Shown one piece after another: positions 25,312 through 34,404 of a DNA stretch of 64,000 nucleotides. Each line of letters starts with the position of its first letter. The first letter of the stretch is position 1. The translations under genes and the position numbers were made by a program. The DNA is taken from the NCBI RefSeq assembly GCF_003194585.1, contig NZ_QHKZ01000002.1:558001-622000 (forward strand). The letters are read 5' to 3'. The DNA is from Nocardioides daejeonensis. Its GTDB lineage: Bacteria > Actinomycetota > Actinomycetes > Propionibacteriales > Nocardioidaceae. Below the pieces are notes generated by a model that was given only the letters and a program-made list of their open reading frames with translations, ran no database searches and was not told the origin of the DNA.

Positions 25312-25790
25312 GAGACGAACTCCAGCCCGGCCACCAGCCACCGGTCTCCGGTACGCCGCATCTCGACCCGGAAGCGGTAGCGCCGGGGTGTCTGCCCCTT
25401 GTCGTTCTTGTTGCGCACCAGCCCCGAAGCAGCGACCACGACCGTCGCCCGGTCGAGGTCGTCACCGAGCTTCTCCAAGCCGGCCGAGTTGATCTCGCCG
25501 ACGGATCGGACCTTGTTGCTCACGGCCTGGCGGCGCACCTCGTCGACCTGGTCGGCGAGCGCCGTGCGGAAGCCTCCGGTCGCTCCGTCCAGCAGGCGGC
25601 TCACGTCCTCGTCACTGGTCTGCTTGCTGATCGAGATGAAGGCGGTGACCTCCCGGGCCGCCGCATCGACAGCGTCCTGCCCGGCCGTCACCCGTTGCTC
25701 GGTGTGTCGCCAGGCCAGACCCTGGTGCACCGCGAGACCGGTCAACGCCAGCACGACCACCAGCCCGACGGCGAGGATGCCGCGGCTCAT
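25308..25790 (-). CDS. Mce-associated membrane protein (first)
   Basis: 160 residues: an N-terminal helix (ILAVGLVVVLALTGLAVHQGL) and a periplasm-facing domain with VTAFISISKQTSDEDVSRLL and FRTALADQVDEVRRQAVSNK, then strands ending RWLVAGLEFVS. The plan matches Mas/Mce-associated proteins. It overlaps mceF by four bases (start at 25790, mceF stop at 25787) and the next gene by four, so translation is coupled throughout. Expected to work with the MceA-F assembly in lipid or steroid import. Confidence 0.87.
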   Translation of the reverse strand: MSRGILAVGLVVVLALTGLAVHQGLAWRHTEQRVTAGQDAVDAAAREVTAFISISKQTSDEDVSRLLDGATGGFRTALADQVDEVRRQAVSNKVRSVGEINSAGLEKLGDDLDRATVVVAASGLVRNKNDKGQTPRRYRFRVEMRRTGDRWLVAGLEFVS

Positions 25791-27097
25791 CGGCCGAGCT
25801 CCAGCGGTGCCATCACGAGCGCCTTCCAGCCGTCCGAGCTGTCCGCACCAGTGGCCTGGGCGTCCGCACCGCTCCGCTCGACCGCCAGGTCGTAGGCGCC
25901 CACTGGCCGGTCACCGGCCCAGCGCCCGCTCGGGAACCTCAGGCCGCAGTCCGCTGGCAGGTGCCCACGCGTGGTGGAGTTCGGGCAGGGCAGGTTGCGC
26001 GCGCCCCGCACCGAGGAGGGGCGGGAGGGAGCGCCCTCGCAGTGTGCCAGCGGGTCGACGTCGCGCACTGAGCTCTCCGAGGGGCTGCGGCGCTTGTCGA
26101 CAGCCACGTAGCCGGCGGTGCAGGAGGGCGGGTTGTTGACGGCGGCACGCAGGTCGAGCTGGACGTCACCCTGCTCGGCGCGCGGATTCACCGCGGACTG
26201 CAGACGCGCCACCATCGCCGGGTAGACGACCAGCGTCTGCTTGATGTTGGGCAGGTAGGTCCGCAGCACCTGACCGGTGGTGGTCAGGTTGGCCAGCAGC
26301 AGCGGCACGGTCGGCCTCAGGTCAGCCAGCACACCGCGGGCGGTGTCGAGCGCGGGAGCGCCTTCCTCGATCAGGCCGCGGAGATCCTTGTCGCCGGCCG
26401 CCAGCTCGGTGCTGAACTCAGCCATCCGGGCGGCGTACTCGCGGGTGTCGGCGGCGACCTGTTGCTGCGTGCCCAGCACCGGCTGCAGGGTACGGATGAG
26501 TCCCGACGTGGCCTCGATCTGGGCCTGCGCCTCGTCGAGGAGCTCGGTCGAGGCGTCGACGAGCGCGTCGACATCCTGACCGGAGTCGCCGAAGCCCTCC
26601 TGCGCCGCGGCGAGCACTTCACGGGTCGCCCGGCCGGGGACAGAGTCCAGCAGCGCGTCCAGCGAGTCGAGTACCGGCGTGATCTGCGGCATCTCCACCG
26701 TGCGCTCGACGGGGATGGTGGCGCCCTCCTCGAGGTAGGGACCGCCCCGCGTGCCGGAGACGAGGTCGACGTACTGCTCGCCGATCGCCGAGGTGCTGCG
26801 CAGCTCGGCCCGGACGTCGGTGGGGATCTTCGCGTCGTCGTCGATCCGCAGGGTGACGAGCGTCCGGCCATCGCCGAGGGCCATCTCCTCGACCCGGCCG
26901 ACCTTGACGCCGCGATGGGTCACCAACGCCTTGGGATAGAGGCCACTGGCATCGGCGTACTCGACCGTGACGTCGTAGACGCCCATGCCGAACATCGTGG
27001 GCACCTTGGCGTAGCTGAAGAAGGTGAGCCCGAGCGCCACCGTGGCGAGCACGGCGAAGATGCAGAGCTGACGCTTGATGGTCGTGGTGAGCAGCAT
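25787..27097 (-). CDS. mceF: Mce family protein, MceF position
   Basis: 436 residues, sixth Mce subunit. An N-terminal membrane anchor (about 7-28) precedes the MlaD/Mce beta domain (about 38-115, VTVEYADASGLYPKALVTHR, then GVKVGRVEEM and GEQYVDLV). Long amphipathic helices follow (about 135-310), forming the tunnel of Mce complexes. The final 120 residues are a loop-rich tail with Cys pairs (PPSCTAGY, LPCPNS, ADCGL) likely to be disulfide bonded. Its ATG overlaps the mceE stop by one base (TGATG). Six different Mce chains are expected to form one hetero-hexamer spanning from membrane to outer lipid layer. Confidence 0.92.
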   Translation of the reverse strand: MLLTTTIKRQLCIFAVLATVALGLTFFSYAKVPTMFGMGVYDVTVEYADASGLYPKALVTHRGVKVGRVEEMALGDGRTLVTLRIDDDAKIPTDVRAELRSTSAIGEQYVDLVSGTRGGPYLEEGATIPVERTVEMPQITPVLDSLDALLDSVPGRATREVLAAAQEGFGDSGQDVDALVDASTELLDEAQAQIEATSGLIRTLQPVLGTQQQVAADTREYAARMAEFSTELAAGDKDLRGLIEEGAPALDTARGVLADLRPTVPLLLANLTTTGQVLRTYLPNIKQTLVVYPAMVARLQSAVNPRAEQGDVQLDLRAAVNNPPSCTAGYVAVDKRRSPSESSVRDVDPLAHCEGAPSRPSSVRGARNLPCPNSTTRGHLPADCGLRFPSGRWAGDRPVGAYDLAVERSGADAQATGADSSDGWKALVMAPLELGR

Positions 27098-28281
27098 CAG
27101 CAGACCCCCAGGAAGGCGAGCAGACAGGTCGAGGTGCTGGACTCGGCGGGCGGCTGCACGGAGGCCGGCGGCCTGTCGTCGCCGGACTTCTTCCGCGAGG
27201 GCTTGTCGGTCGATGACTTCTTCGACGTCTTCGCTGCGTCACCGGGCTGATCGCCGCCCAGCAGGGCGGGGTCGACCGGGCCGATCCAGCTGCCGAGGAG
27301 GTGATCAGTGGTCAGGTCGAGCGTTGCGAAGAGGTTGGCGTAGTCGCCCTGCACCGCTCGGTGCGTGGTCATCGCCGGGAAGGGCACCGTGATGCCGATC
27401 TTCAGCGCCTCGGGGATCTCCGTGCTGACACTGGCCAGCCGGTCGAGCACCGGGCGCAGCGAGTCGAGGTTCGCCAGGAGCGCCTGGCGGCTGGCGCGCA
27501 CCACCTGGGTGGCTCGCACGCCGGTCTCGCCGGTGCGGCTCACCGCGTCCACCAAGGTGGCCCGCTCGGTCTCGAGCGCCTTCAGCCCCGGGGTGATCCG
27601 GTTGATCGCGTCGACCAGCGCGTCCTTGTCCTCCGCGAGGCCGGAGCTGAGCCGGTTGAGCGCCTCCAGCGCCCGGACGACATCGCCGCGGTTGTCGTCC
27701 AGCACACGCAGCAGCTCGTTGGTACGCCGCACGAGGGAGCGGGTGTCGGGCACCCGGTCGCGCAGCGCGGTGGAGAGCTCGCCGGTGATCGTGCTGATCT
27801 GCGAGAGGCCTCCGTTGTTGAGCAGCAGCGCCACCCCGCCGAGGACCTGCTCGGTGGAGGGGTAGGTCCCGGTCTGCCCGACAGGTACAACTGCTCCCTC
27901 GGCCAGCCGGGGCGCCTTGTCTCGCGACTCCGAGCGGGAGACCTCGACGAACTGGGCGCCCAACAGGGTCTTCTGGCCGATCGAGAAGACCGCGTCCGCG
28001 GGTACCTCGACCTCCTTGAGCAGCCGTAGCTCGACCTCTGCCTCCCAGTCCGTCGCGCGGATGCCCGCGACAGTGCCGATCACCACGTTGTCCATCTGGA
28101 CCGTCGAGTTCGGCACCAGGTTCTCCACCTGGTCGAAGTGCACGGTCACGGTGTAGCCGTCGTCGCCGACGGCCACCTGGCCGGGCAGGGTGTTGTCGTT
28201 GGGCTGGATCTGGCAGCCCGTCGCGCCGACAGCGAGGGCCGCGGCGACAGCCACACCACGAGCGATGATGCGGAGCCTCAT
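27097..28281 (-). CDS. mceE: Mce family lipoprotein, MceE position
   Basis: 394 residues from the ATG at 28281, which overlaps the mceD stop (ATGA). Signal peptide with lipobox GATGC, lipidated Cys23; as in mycobacteria the fifth Mce gene codes for the lipoprotein (LprK type). The Mce beta domain covers about 38-115 (YTVTVHFDQVENLVPNSTVQ, GAQFVEVSRSE), then long helical repeats to about 330. The tail is Lys/Ser/Pro-rich and ends CLLAFLGVC. The frame is open much further upstream (to 29589) but that part is antisense-like noise within mceD. Confidence 0.92.
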   Translation of the reverse strand: MRLRIIARGVAVAAALAVGATGCQIQPNDNTLPGQVAVGDDGYTVTVHFDQVENLVPNSTVQMDNVVIGTVAGIRATDWEAEVELRLLKEVEVPADAVFSIGQKTLLGAQFVEVSRSESRDKAPRLAEGAVVPVGQTGTYPSTEQVLGGVALLLNNGGLSQISTITGELSTALRDRVPDTRSLVRRTNELLRVLDDNRGDVVRALEALNRLSSGLAEDKDALVDAINRITPGLKALETERATLVDAVSRTGETGVRATQVVRASRQALLANLDSLRPVLDRLASVSTEIPEALKIGITVPFPAMTTHRAVQGDYANLFATLDLTTDHLLGSWIGPVDPALLGGDQPGDAAKTSKKSSTDKPSRKKSGDDRPPASVQPPAESSTSTCLLAFLGVC

Positions 28282-29480
28282 CGGCCACCTCCCAGAAGTG
28301 CGGCGAGCAGTCCCTTGTCGCCGATCAGACCGTCGAGCAGGCCGGGTCGGTCGGGCTGTTTCGGTGCTCCGGAACCCGCCGGCGGCGGGTTCTTGTCGGG
28401 CGAGCCGGTCAGCGGGTTGAGCAGGCCGGTGACGCCGAGCAGCGGCTGCAGCGCGCCCAGGCACGCCTTCTCCGCTCCGCCCACGCCGAGGATCGCACCG
28501 CAGACGAGCTGCGCGACGCTGTCGAGTCCGCTCAGGGTCGCTCGGCCGGTGATCGCCTGGTTCTCGATGATGTTGTTGAGATCGATCACCGCATGCGGCG
28601 CCAGGTGGAGGATCCCGGCGAGCTCGTTGGAGCGGTCCGCCAGCGTCGCCGTCAGATCGGCAGCGTTGCGGGTGGTGGTGCGCAGCGCGGCTCGGTTGTC
28701 GCCGAGGAAGCCATCGGTCGCCCTGAGCGCGATGCGCAGCTCGCGCAGTGCCCCGGTGAGCTGCGTCCGGTTGTTGCTGAGCACGCCACTCACCGACGCC
28801 AGCTCCTCGGTGAAGCCCCGCACCGCGGCGTCGTTGACGGCCAGGTTGCGCGTGAACGCGTTGAGATTGCTGATCGTGGCGAAGAGGTCCGAGCGGTTGC
28901 CGGAGAGATCCTCCGCAGCGGCACGGAGACCGGCGATGGAGGCGCGAAGTTCGGTGGCGTTGCCGGCCCGGAGGTTGCGCTGCAAGGTCTTGACGGCTTC
29001 GGCGAGCGGAGCCTTGCCGTCGGCGTCCTGGGGGCCGAGCACCTGGGTCAGGTCGGTGAGCTGACGCTTGACGTCGTCGAAGGAGACCGGGATCGCGGTG
29101 TCCTGCTGAGCGATCGTGTCGCCGTCCTGCATCCGCTTGCCGCCGTCCCAGGCGGGCTCGAGCTGGATGAAACGACCACTCACGAGGCTGGGCGCGACGA
29201 TCGCGGCACGCGCGCCGACGGGGATCGGCTGACCGGCGTCGACCTTGAGGCGAACCTTGACTCGGTCGCCCTCGGAGGTGACCTGCGTGACCTCGCCGAC
29301 CCGCACGCCCAGCACCTTGACGTCGTCGCCGACGTACAGGCCCTCGGTGCTGCTGAAGTAGGCGGTGATCTCGGTGGACTGCGTGTCGCGGAGGAGGACG
29401 CTGCCACCCCACACGACACCCGCGACCAGCAGGAGTGCCACCACGATCCGTGGGCGCACCAGAGAAGAGAGCTTGCTCAT
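28278..29480 (-). CDS. mceD: Mce family protein, MceD position
   Basis: 400 residues: N-terminal membrane helix (about 9-29), Mce domain (about 36-115, ITAYFSSTEGLYVGDDVKVL, SGRFIQLEP), a helical region rich in regularly spaced Asn/Leu heptads (about 150-320), then a Gly/Leu/Pro-rich tail ending LLAALLGGGR that may be disordered or lipid-contacting. Overlaps mceC by four bases and mceE by four. Part of the lipid-transport tunnel. Confidence 0.92.
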   Translation of the reverse strand: MSKLSSLVRPRIVVALLLVAGVVWGGSVLLRDTQSTEITAYFSSTEGLYVGDDVKVLGVRVGEVTQVTSEGDRVKVRLKVDAGQPIPVGARAAIVAPSLVSGRFIQLEPAWDGGKRMQDGDTIAQQDTAIPVSFDDVKRQLTDLTQVLGPQDADGKAPLAEAVKTLQRNLRAGNATELRASIAGLRAAAEDLSGNRSDLFATISNLNAFTRNLAVNDAAVRGFTEELASVSGVLSNNRTQLTGALRELRIALRATDGFLGDNRAALRTTTRNAADLTATLADRSNELAGILHLAPHAVIDLNNIIENQAITGRATLSGLDSVAQLVCGAILGVGGAEKACLGALQPLLGVTGLLNPLTGSPDKNPPPAGSGAPKQPDRPGLLDGLIGDKGLLAALLGGGR

Positions 29481-30466
29481 GGGACCAACCCCGAGAGGAC
29501 GGGCGCCAGGGTTCCCGGCGACGTGAGGTTCTGGATGTAGGCGTCGAACCAGGGACCGCTCGAGATGGCCTCGCCGAAGGCGGTTGCATAGCCCCTGAGC
29601 CCGACGATGCTGGCCTGCAGCTCGTCTCGATTGTCGTTGAGCAGCGTGATCACCTTGTCGAGCTGGGTGAGCGCCGCCGGCACCGTCTCTCGGTTGTCGG
29701 AGACCAGGCCCTGGAGCTCTCGCGAGAGAGCGCGGGTGCTGCGCAGCAGGTCGACCACCACGTCCTGGCGAGCGTTCAGCTCGGCGAGCAGCGAATGCCC
29801 GCTGCCCAGCAGGGTGCCGATCTGCTTGTCGCGGCTGGCCAGCACACCGGTGACCCGGTCGGCCCGGTCGAGGAGCGAGGTCAGCTCGGCGTCGTTCGAG
29901 GTGAGGGTGTCCGCAAGCCGTCGGATCCCGTTGAGGGCCGGGCCGATGTCGTCAGCGGTTCCCTCGAACGACGCCGATGTCTGGGCGAGCGCAGCGGCCA
30001 ACTGCTCCTTGTTGATGGCCGCGCTCGTGTCGGTGAGCTGGTTCAGCGTGCTGGTCAGGCTGTAGGGCGCCGAGGTGCGGGTCACCGGGATGGTGTCGCC
30101 CGCCTCGACCCGGCCCTCGCCACGCGGGGTGAGCTGGATCGCTGCGCGACCGAGCAGGGTCATGGTGACGATCGCCGCCTCGGTCTCCGTGCCGAGCACC
30201 AGGTCCTTGTCGTTGAGCACGATGTCGGCGACGACCTTGTCCTTCTCCAGGCGCACCTCGCGTACGCGGCCGACGGTCGCACCCGAGACCATCACGGCGT
30301 CACCGCCCTTGAGGTTGCCGGCCTCGGCGAACTCGACGTGCACGATGTCGTTGTTGCCGATGATCGGCAGCCGGTTGATGTTCATGCATGCCAGCACCAC
30401 GAGTGCGATCACCAGGGTGCCGATCACACCGCGTATCGCCAGGCGTCCCTGTCCGGTCTGCTTCAT
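29477..30466 (-). CDS. mceC: Mce family protein, MceC position
   Basis: 329 residues from the ATG at 30466, which overlaps the mceB stop as ATGA; an upstream ATG at 30499 would overlap mceB further and is less likely. N-terminal helix (about 11-30, GVIGTLVIALVVLACMNINR), Mce domain (about 39-120, VHVEFAEAGNLKGGDAVMVS, LLGRAAIQLTPRG), and a coiled helical domain to the end. One of the shorter chains in the set, with no long tail. Confidence 0.92.
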   Translation of the reverse strand: MKQTGQGRLAIRGVIGTLVIALVVLACMNINRLPIIGNNDIVHVEFAEAGNLKGGDAVMVSGATVGRVREVRLEKDKVVADIVLNDKDLVLGTETEAAIVTMTLLGRAAIQLTPRGEGRVEAGDTIPVTRTSAPYSLTSTLNQLTDTSAAINKEQLAAALAQTSASFEGTADDIGPALNGIRRLADTLTSNDAELTSLLDRADRVTGVLASRDKQIGTLLGSGHSLLAELNARQDVVVDLLRSTRALSRELQGLVSDNRETVPAALTQLDKVITLLNDNRDELQASIVGLRGYATAFGEAISSGPWFDAYIQNLTSPGTLAPVLSGLVP

Positions 30467-31500
30467 CGGGCGCACCTCTTCACGTCGGAGTAGATCCACG
30501 GTGTGACGACCGGCTTGGCCGAGTCCCCGAGCTGCACCCGCACCCCACAGAGGAAGAAGTTGAAGAAGTTGCCGTAGGAGGCGGTGTTGAGGATCTTGGC
30601 GTAGTGCACCGGAAGTGCGTGGAGCAGCGCCTCGAGGGTGGCTGCCTTCTTGTTCAGCCCTCGCGCGGTCTTGCCGAGTCCGATCAGGTCCGCCTTCAGG
30701 TCGGCGCGGGCCCGAGCGGCCAGGTCCGAGGCCTCGACGGCGAGCGTGTCGATCCGGTCGGCGGCGTCGAGGATCTGGGTGTCCTGCGACTCGATCCCGT
30801 CCACGACCGCACTCAGGTTGTCGATGAGTGCGCCGACGGTCTCGCGGTTGGCATCGACGCTGCCGAGCACGGTGTTGAGATTGCCGATCACGCCGGTGAT
30901 GAGCTCTTCACGGTCGGCGATCGTGTCGGTGAAGGAGGCGACGTGCTGCACCAGGGTGGAGAGAGCTGACTCCTGCCCCTGAAGCACCTTCACCAGTTGC
31001 TCGGAGAGCTCGTTGACCTGAGCGGGACTGAGGCCGGCGAAGAGCGGCTTGAAGCCGTTGAGGAGCGTGTCGAGGTCGAGTGCCGACGCGGTCTGCTCGA
31101 TCGGGATGGTCGCCCCCTGGGCCAGTGCCGGGGCCCCGGCCGCAGGCCGGGTCAGCGCGACGATGCGGTCCCCGATCAGGTTGCGGTACTGGATCGTGGC
31201 GCGGGTGGAGCGGTTGAGCTGGTGGCCGGCCGCGATGTCGAACGTGACCAGGACCGTGGCGTCGGGGCGCACGTCGATCTCCTTGACGGTGCCGACGTTG
31301 ACGCCGGCGATGCGCACCTCGTCGCCCTTCTCCAGACCGGAGACGTCCTTGAAGACGGCACGGTAGTCGCCGGTGTCCCGCATCCGGACCTCACCGGTGA
31401 CGGCACCCACCCAGACCGTGAAGAGGCCGGCGATCACCAAGAAGATGGTGAGCTTGATCAGATCGGCACGCTGCTGGCGCAGCACAGGGCTACGGCTCAC
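30463..31500 (-). CDS. mceB: Mce family protein, MceB position
   Basis: 345 residues from the GTG at 31500, overlapping the mceA stop as GTGA. N-terminal membrane helix (about 15-33, LTIFLVIAGLFTVWVGAV), Mce domain (about 40-120, YRAVFKDVSGLEKGDEVRIA, YRNLIGDRIVALTRP), helical tunnel domain, and the conserved MceB-type C-terminus FFNFFLCGVRVQLGD. The upstream-extended frame to 31656 is antisense-type noise. Acts with the other Mce chains. Confidence 0.92.
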   Translation of the reverse strand: MSRSPVLRQQRADLIKLTIFLVIAGLFTVWVGAVTGEVRMRDTGDYRAVFKDVSGLEKGDEVRIAGVNVGTVKEIDVRPDATVLVTFDIAAGHQLNRSTRATIQYRNLIGDRIVALTRPAAGAPALAQGATIPIEQTASALDLDTLLNGFKPLFAGLSPAQVNELSEQLVKVLQGQESALSTLVQHVASFTDTIADREELITGVIGNLNTVLGSVDANRETVGALIDNLSAVVDGIESQDTQILDAADRIDTLAVEASDLAARARADLKADLIGLGKTARGLNKKAATLEALLHALPVHYAKILNTASYGNFFNFFLCGVRVQLGDSAKPVVTPWIYSDVKRCAR

Positions 31501-32675
31501 AGGATGTTCCCCCCACCGATGAGAAGGTTGATCAGCGTCGTGGTGGCGCGCTCGGCCGGGTTCGGCGGCGGCCCGGCGTACGGGCTGGTCCCGGTCCTGA
31601 AGACCGGTGCGGGCGCCTGCGCCTCCTCGGGCGTGATGTAGGGCAGGCCGTGGCACTGCGGCCCGCGGTCGTCGCCCACGATCGGCAGGTCCTTCGGGTA
31701 GAGGTAGGGGTCACGGCCCGGCACGACGCGCGTGATGGTCGTGACGCCGGGATGGGTGCCACCCACGGCTGCCTCGGCCAGCGGGTTGGCGCCGGCGAGG
31801 CCCAGGATCATGCACGGCAGCTCCGGCGAGTAGCGGGCGAGTACGTCAGCCACCGGCTCGAAGGTCTTCGTGAGGTCGACGATCCCGCTTCCCGACTCCT
31901 TGAGGAACGCGTCGGCCTCGGTGGTGAAGGCACGCAGGTCCTTGGCAAGGCGTCGGATCCGGCTCTGCTCCTCGCTCACGGTGTCGCCCGTGGTCGCCAG
32001 CGCGGTGACCATCTCGATGAGGTCGGGCCGAGCCGCGTCGTAGGTCGCCGCGACGTCGTCCCCGGCACGGAGATCGGCGGTGAGCTCCTCCAGGTTCGGG
32101 TTGAAGTCGCCGAGGTAGCGGTCCGTGCGCCGGACCAGGTCGCCGAGCTTCTCTCCACGGGTGTCCACGGCGTCGGCAAGGGCGGTGAGCGCACCGCTGA
32201 CCTCGGCAGGGCGCACCACGTCGAGGACGCGGGTCAGGCTCTGGAACGCCTCGTCGACCTCCACGGTCACCCGGTCCGCGCCGATCTCCTCCCCCGCACG
32301 GATCCGGGCAGACGTGCCACTCGCCGGATCGGTGAGCTGCACGTACTTGGCGCCGAACGCGGTGGGCGGCACGATCTGGACGGTCACGTCGGCGGGGATG
32401 CGCCGAGCCTGGTCGGGGTCGAGGGCGAGCTCGATGGCGACACCGTCGCCCTCGGTCCGCACGTTCTCGACGGTGCCGACCTCGACACCGCGAAGCTTGA
32501 CGACCGCGCCGGGAGCCAGGGTCTGGCCGGCCCGCGATGCGTGCACGGTCACCGGCATCGTGTCCTTGAAGGTCCCCCGGTAGGAGGCGATGGTGCCCAG
32601 CACCACCACGACCAGGAGCGCGATGAAGGCGACGCCGAAGACGAGCCGGCGGTCAGGACGTAGAGCAGCAGACAT
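31497..32675 (-). CDS. mceA: Mce family protein, MceA position
   Basis: 392 residues from the ATG at 32675, preferred because AGGAGG lies nine bases upstream; an alternative ATG at 32693 overlaps the yrbEB stop as ATGA and would add six residues. N-terminal helix (about 11-31, LVFGVAFIALLVVVVLGTIA), Mce domain (about 40-120, VTVHASRAGQTLAPGAVVKL, GAKYVQLTDPAS), helical domain, and the MceA-type C-terminal region LPCMILGLAGANPLAEAAVG with a Pro-rich end. First Mce chain after the two permeases, the canonical order. Confidence 0.93.
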   Translation of the reverse strand: MSAALRPDRRLVFGVAFIALLVVVVLGTIASYRGTFKDTMPVTVHASRAGQTLAPGAVVKLRGVEVGTVENVRTEGDGVAIELALDPDQARRIPADVTVQIVPPTAFGAKYVQLTDPASGTSARIRAGEEIGADRVTVEVDEAFQSLTRVLDVVRPAEVSGALTALADAVDTRGEKLGDLVRRTDRYLGDFNPNLEELTADLRAGDDVAATYDAARPDLIEMVTALATTGDTVSEEQSRIRRLAKDLRAFTTEADAFLKESGSGIVDLTKTFEPVADVLARYSPELPCMILGLAGANPLAEAAVGGTHPGVTTITRVVPGRDPYLYPKDLPIVGDDRGPQCHGLPYITPEEAQAPAPVFRTGTSPYAGPPPNPAERATTTLINLLIGGGNIL

Positions 32676-32689
32676 GGATGCGGTCCTCC

Positions 32690-33526
32690 TCATCCCGAGA
32701 TGTGCACGGACGGGCCACCCCAGATGGCGATGGCGAACACCAGGTCGACGAACATCGTGGCGATCAGCGCCGTACGCACGGCGGTCCCCACGGCACGCCC
32801 CACGCCGGCCGGACCGCCGGAGGCCTTGAACCCGTGGTAGCAGCAGACCGAGACCACGACGAGCGCCATCACGAGCACCTTGGCCATGGCCAGGAAGAGG
32901 TCGGAGGGGATCAGGAAGGTGTCGAAGTAGTGCTCGTAAGTGCCGGGCGCCTGGTCGTAGCCGACGGTCACCACGAGCTTGGTGGCCAGCCAGCACATGA
33001 TCACCGCGATCGCGAAGAGCGGCACGGCGGCGATCAGGCCGGCGATGATCCGGGTCGTGACGAGGTAGGGCACGGGCGGAACCGCCATGACCTCCAGAGC
33101 GTCGATCTCCTCACTCACCCGCATCGCGCCGATCTGAGCGGTGAAGCCGGCCCCGACCGTCGCGGTGAGCGCGATGCCGGCGATGATCGGCGCCACCTCT
33201 CGGGTGTTGAAGTAGGCGGAGAAGAAGCCCGAGAACGCGGAGACGCCGATGTTGTCGAACGACGTGTGAGCCTGCAGACCCACCTCGATGCCGGCAGCCG
33301 CGGTGAGGAAGCCGATCACCAGCACCGTGCCGCCGATCAGCGCGAGCGCCCCGGAGCCGAGGGAGACCTCCGCGAGCAGGCGCAGGATCTCCTTGCGATA
33401 GCTGCGGAAGACGTGCGGGATGTGCGCGTAGGCACGTCCGTGGAAGGAGAGCTGGTCGCCCAGGTTGCGCAGGCCGGAGATCGGCTTGCCCAGAGTCTTG
33501 AGCATGGCTTCGCCTCGGTCGCTCAT
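32690..33526 (-). CDS. yrbEB: MlaE/YrbE-family permease, second (YrbEB)
   Basis: 278 residues, five to six transmembrane helices, forming with YrbEA the inner-membrane permease of the Mce importer. Conserved MlaE stretches: REVAPIIAGIALTATVGAGF, AQIGAMRVSEEIDALEVMAV and the late VVSVCCYHGFKASGGPAGVG. The ATG at 33526 overlaps the yrbEA stop by one base; ATG 33505 is an alternative. The matching ATPase (MceG/MkL) is not in this window and must be encoded elsewhere. Confidence 0.93.
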   Translation of the reverse strand: MSDRGEAMLKTLGKPISGLRNLGDQLSFHGRAYAHIPHVFRSYRKEILRLLAEVSLGSGALALIGGTVLVIGFLTAAAGIEVGLQAHTSFDNIGVSAFSGFFSAYFNTREVAPIIAGIALTATVGAGFTAQIGAMRVSEEIDALEVMAVPPVPYLVTTRIIAGLIAAVPLFAIAVIMCWLATKLVVTVGYDQAPGTYEHYFDTFLIPSDLFLAMAKVLVMALVVVSVCCYHGFKASGGPAGVGRAVGTAVRTALIATMFVDLVFAIAIWGGPSVHISG

Positions 33527-34404
33527 CAGGCCCCCAACTTGATCTGCAGGAAGACGGTGCTGATCACGCTGTTGGCCGCGAAAAGCAGCATGAAGGCGAA
33601 GATCACCGTCTGGTTGACCGCGTCGCCGACCCCCTTCGGCCCGCCCTTGGCGTTGAGGCCGAGGTAGCAGGCCGTCAGGCCGGCGAGCAGGCCGAAGACC
33701 GCAGCCTTGGCCTCGGACGCCAAGAAGTCCGGGAGCCCGACCAGGAGGGTCAGGTCGGAGAGGTAGAGCCCCGGAGTCGCGCCCTGGAGGACCACGGAGA
33801 AGAAGTAGCCGCCCACCAGGCCGACCACGGTCACCATGCCGTTGAGGGCGACCCCGACCAGCGTCGAGGCGACCACACGAGGCACCACCAGACGCTCGAT
33901 GGGGTCGATGCCGAGGGTGACCATGGCATCGATCTCCTCGCGGATCTTGCGGGAGCCGAGGTCGGCGCAGATGGCGGTCGCGCCGGCGCCCGCGACGACG
34001 AGCACCGAGACGATGGGGCCGATCTCCCGGACCACCGCGACGGCGGCACCGGCTCCGGCGAGGTCGATCGCACCGATCTGGATCAGCAGCTGGTTGACCT
34101 GGAAGATGATGACGACACAGAACGGGATCGACACCAGCAGCGCCGGGGCGAACGACACCGTGATGATGAACCAGGCTTGAGAGACGAACTCCCGGAACTG
34201 GAAGCGCCGGGTGAACATCTGCTTGAAGACTTCGCCGACGAAGCCGTAGAAGTCCCCGAAGACGGCCGCGGTCTTGGCGAAGGTGCTGTCGGCGAGCGCG
34301 GAGCGCGCGATGGCCTGGCTGTTCTCGTCCATGCCCGCGAGATGGCTCCCCGAACGCTGCCGCGGCACCACTGCTGTGGAGCCCCGGTCCTTGACCTCGG
34401 TCAT
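33526..34404 (-). CDS. yrbEA: MlaE/YrbE-family permease, first (YrbEA)
   Basis: 292 residues; first gene of the long mce operon. After a hydrophilic N-terminus of about 60 residues come the MlaE helices with VREIGPIVSVLVVAGAGATA, ICADLGSRKIREEIDAMVTL and GLLAGLTACYLGLNAKGGPK. It uses a strong RBS (GGAGGAG, seven bases before the ATG). It is divergent from the acyl-CoA carboxylase alpha gene; the 273-base gap between them must hold the operon promoter. Expected to pair with YrbEB as the permease of a lipid or steroid uptake system. Confidence 0.93.
   Translation of the reverse strand: MTEVKDRGSTAVVPRQRSGSHLAGMDENSQAIARSALADSTFAKTAAVFGDFYGFVGEVFKQMFTRRFQFREFVSQAWFIITVSFAPALLVSIPFCVVIIFQVNQLLIQIGAIDLAGAGAAVAVVREIGPIVSVLVVAGAGATAICADLGSRKIREEIDAMVTLGIDPIERLVVPRVVASTLVGVALNGMVTVVGLVGGYFFSVVLQGATPGLYLSDLTLLVGLPDFLASEAKAAVFGLLAGLTACYLGLNAKGGPKGVGDAVNQTVIFAFMLLFAANSVISTVFLQIKLGA

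Noticed and set aside
27097..29589. 830-residue reading of the mceE frame
   Set aside because: Residues before the ATG at 28281 are Arg/Pro/Gly-rich noise across mceD; the lipoprotein signal and the ATGA overlap fix the start at 28281.
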